Source: an uncultured Collinsella sp.
GTDB lineage: Bacteria > Actinomycetota > Coriobacteriia > Coriobacteriales > Coriobacteriaceae
Assembly: GCA_900544995.1 (NCBI GenBank)
Contig: UQXC01000012.1
Coordinates: 1 to 44,271, forward strand
DNA length: 44,271 bases
Reading direction: 5' to 3'
Position numbers and translations under genes: made by a program. Positions 43,305 through 44,271 of the stretch are shown one piece after another (the stretch's first letter is position 1; the number at the start of each line of letters is the position of its first letter). The notes beneath the pieces were generated by a model, which worked only from the letters and a program-made list of their open reading frames with translations, was not told the origin of the DNA and did not search any database.

Positions 43305-44271
43305 ATGGCAGGCAAGCCGCAAACACTAGCTACGACCTCGGCATTCGAGATCTTGGGCCCCGTCATGGTCGGCCCCAGCTCATCGCACACCGCCGGCGCC
43401 CTGCGCTGCGCCCAAGTTGCCGCCAGCCTGTTGGAAGGCCGCATCACCAAAGTCACCTTTGGCCTGTGGAACTCCTTCGCCCACACCTACCGCGGCCACG
43501 GCACCGATCGTGCGCTCGTCGCGGGCATCCTGGGCCTCGACACCGATGACGAGAACATCAAGCAGGCCTTCGACCTCGCACGCGAGCAGGGCCTCGAATA
43601 TCACTTTGACATCAAGGGCGACGACGCCTCCATCCACCCTAACACCGTCGACATCGACATGGTCGACGACATGGGCGCCACGGCACAGGTCCGCGGTGAG
43701 AGCCTCGGCGGCGGCAAGATGCGCATCAGCCGTATCAACGGCGTCGGCGTCGATATCTCGGGCATGTATTCCACGCTCTTCGTGGCTCACCAGGATGTCC
43801 CCGGCGTGCTCGCAGCGCTCACGAACCTGCTTGCCTACGCACACGTGAACATCGCCTTCTGCCGCACCTACCGCACCGAGGTGGGAGGCCAGGCCTATTC
43901 CGTCTTTGAAACCGACGGCGCTCCCGACGACACCGTCATCCCCATGCTGCGCAAGCTCGACAATGTCGATTACGCCACCTTTATCGAGCTCCCAGGCTCG
44001 GCCTCGTCGCTCTCCCCCGGCGTCTCGGCCAAAGAGATCTTCGACGACGGCGAGCAGCTGCTCGATGCGTGCGCCGAGCTCGGCCTGAATATTGGCGCCG
44101 TTATGGCCATGCGTGAGGCGCGTCTGACCGGCGAGGCCCATGCTATCGCAGCCATGCGCCGTGTGCTCGACGTCATGCGCGAAGAGACCACAGCCCCTAT
44201 CGCAAATCCGCAGCGCTCGCTCGGCGGACTTATCGGCGGCGAGGCCAAGCTCGTCGAAGCAACCCGCCGCA
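43305..44271 (+). CDS. sdaA: L-serine ammonia-lyase, beta-ACT-alpha fusion, N-terminal part
   Basis: Converts L-serine to pyruvate and ammonia with a 4Fe-4S cluster. The start ATG 43305 has AGGAG five bases upstream. Residues 1-150 are the beta part (AFEILGPVMVGPSSSHTAGA with cluster-adjacent serines; YRGHGTDRALVAGILG). VAHQDVPGVLAALTNLLAYA begins an ACT-like domain, and from about residue 240 the alpha part begins (KEIFDDGEQLLDACAELGLN). The window ends at codon 322, within the alpha domain, so the catalytic cysteines are outside. In Bacillus these are two genes, sdaAB and sdaAA; here they are one frame. The whole protein should have roughly 520-530 residues. Confidence 0.9.
   Translation, partial: MAGKPQTLATTSAFEILGPVMVGPSSSHTAGALRCAQVAASLLEGRITKVTFGLWNSFAHTYRGHGTDRALVAGILGLDTDDENIKQAFDLAREQGLEYHFDIKGDDASIHPNTVDIDMVDDMGATAQVRGESLGGGKMRISRINGVGVDISGMYSTLFVAHQDVPGVLAALTNLLAYAHVNIAFCRTYRTEVGGQAYSVFETDGAPDDTVIPMLRKLDNVDYATFIELPGSASSLSPGVSAKEIFDDGEQLLDACAELGLNIGAVMAMREARLTGEAHAIAAMRRVLDVMREETTAPIANPQRSLGGLIGGEAKLVEATRR

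Overview
The window is a high-GC (roughly 60%) bacterial chromosome segment. The dense Ala/Arg/Gly-rich coding, the glg gene set with GlgC plus GlgD, the LoaP-type antiterminator and the IS1595-type element suggest a member of the Coriobacteriia, probably Collinsella-like. This is inferred from gene content and style, not from a database match. Both ends cut genes: a secreted carbohydrate-binding-type protein on the left and an L-serine ammonia-lyase on the right.

Layout. (1) 1-813: N-terminal part of a secreted protein. (2) About 930-6458: a lower-GC defence-like accessory island on the minus strand. It holds a 54-residue small ORF, a TIR-like protein (ThsB-like) preceded by a two-TM macro-domain protein (ThsA-like), which together look like a type II Thoeris system, then a decayed IS1595-type element with near-identical 24-bp ends, then a small intact unknown gene behind a PHP-AAA ATPase gene broken by two in-frame stops and one frameshift. 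(3) About 6459-7085: AT-rich sequence with no recognisable gene. (4) 7176-17932, minus strand: an exopolysaccharide/capsule operon read in the order loaP antiterminator, phosphoglycosyl transferase, Alg14-like and Alg13-like glycosyltransferase halves, GT32-like and GT2 glycosyltransferases, Wzy-like polymerase, a second polymerase-like fragment, two more glycosyltransferases, a broken acetyltransferase, Wzx flippase and UDP-glucose dehydrogenase. A leader of several hundred bases precedes loaP. (5) 18719-20295, minus strand: tRNA-Ala(GGC), thiamine pyrophosphokinase and a HAD phosphatase. (6) 20642-33671, plus strand: a complete glycogen block, glgB-glgP-glgC-glgD-glgA, followed by a GH13-GH77 fusion. 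Related GGTAAAAC-type operator motifs lie upstream of glgB and of the fusion. (7) 33760-44271: housekeeping genes fmdB-like, rsmB, fmt, def, priA, gltX, metK and a fused L-serine ammonia-lyase.

How the genes fit together. The glycogen block covers synthesis (GlgC/GlgD supply ADP-glucose, GlgA elongates, GlgB branches) and breakdown (GlgP, plus a debranching-type GH13 joined to a 4-alpha-glucanotransferase). The polysaccharide operon has the parts of a Wzx/Wzy-type pathway, but no chain-length regulator or tyrosine kinase lies in the window. def, fmt and rsmB form a translation-linked minus-strand run with priA upstream.

Most unusual features. Long, lysine/alanine/threonine-rich histone-like tails are fused to GlgA (about 267 residues) and GlgB (about 69 residues). 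A set of long, near-perfect inverted repeats lies between genes, several sharing a GGGACGG core. A Thoeris-like pair carries an extra small ORF. A 19-bp-arm palindrome and a 24-bp tandem repeat sit inside polysaccharide glycosyltransferase genes.
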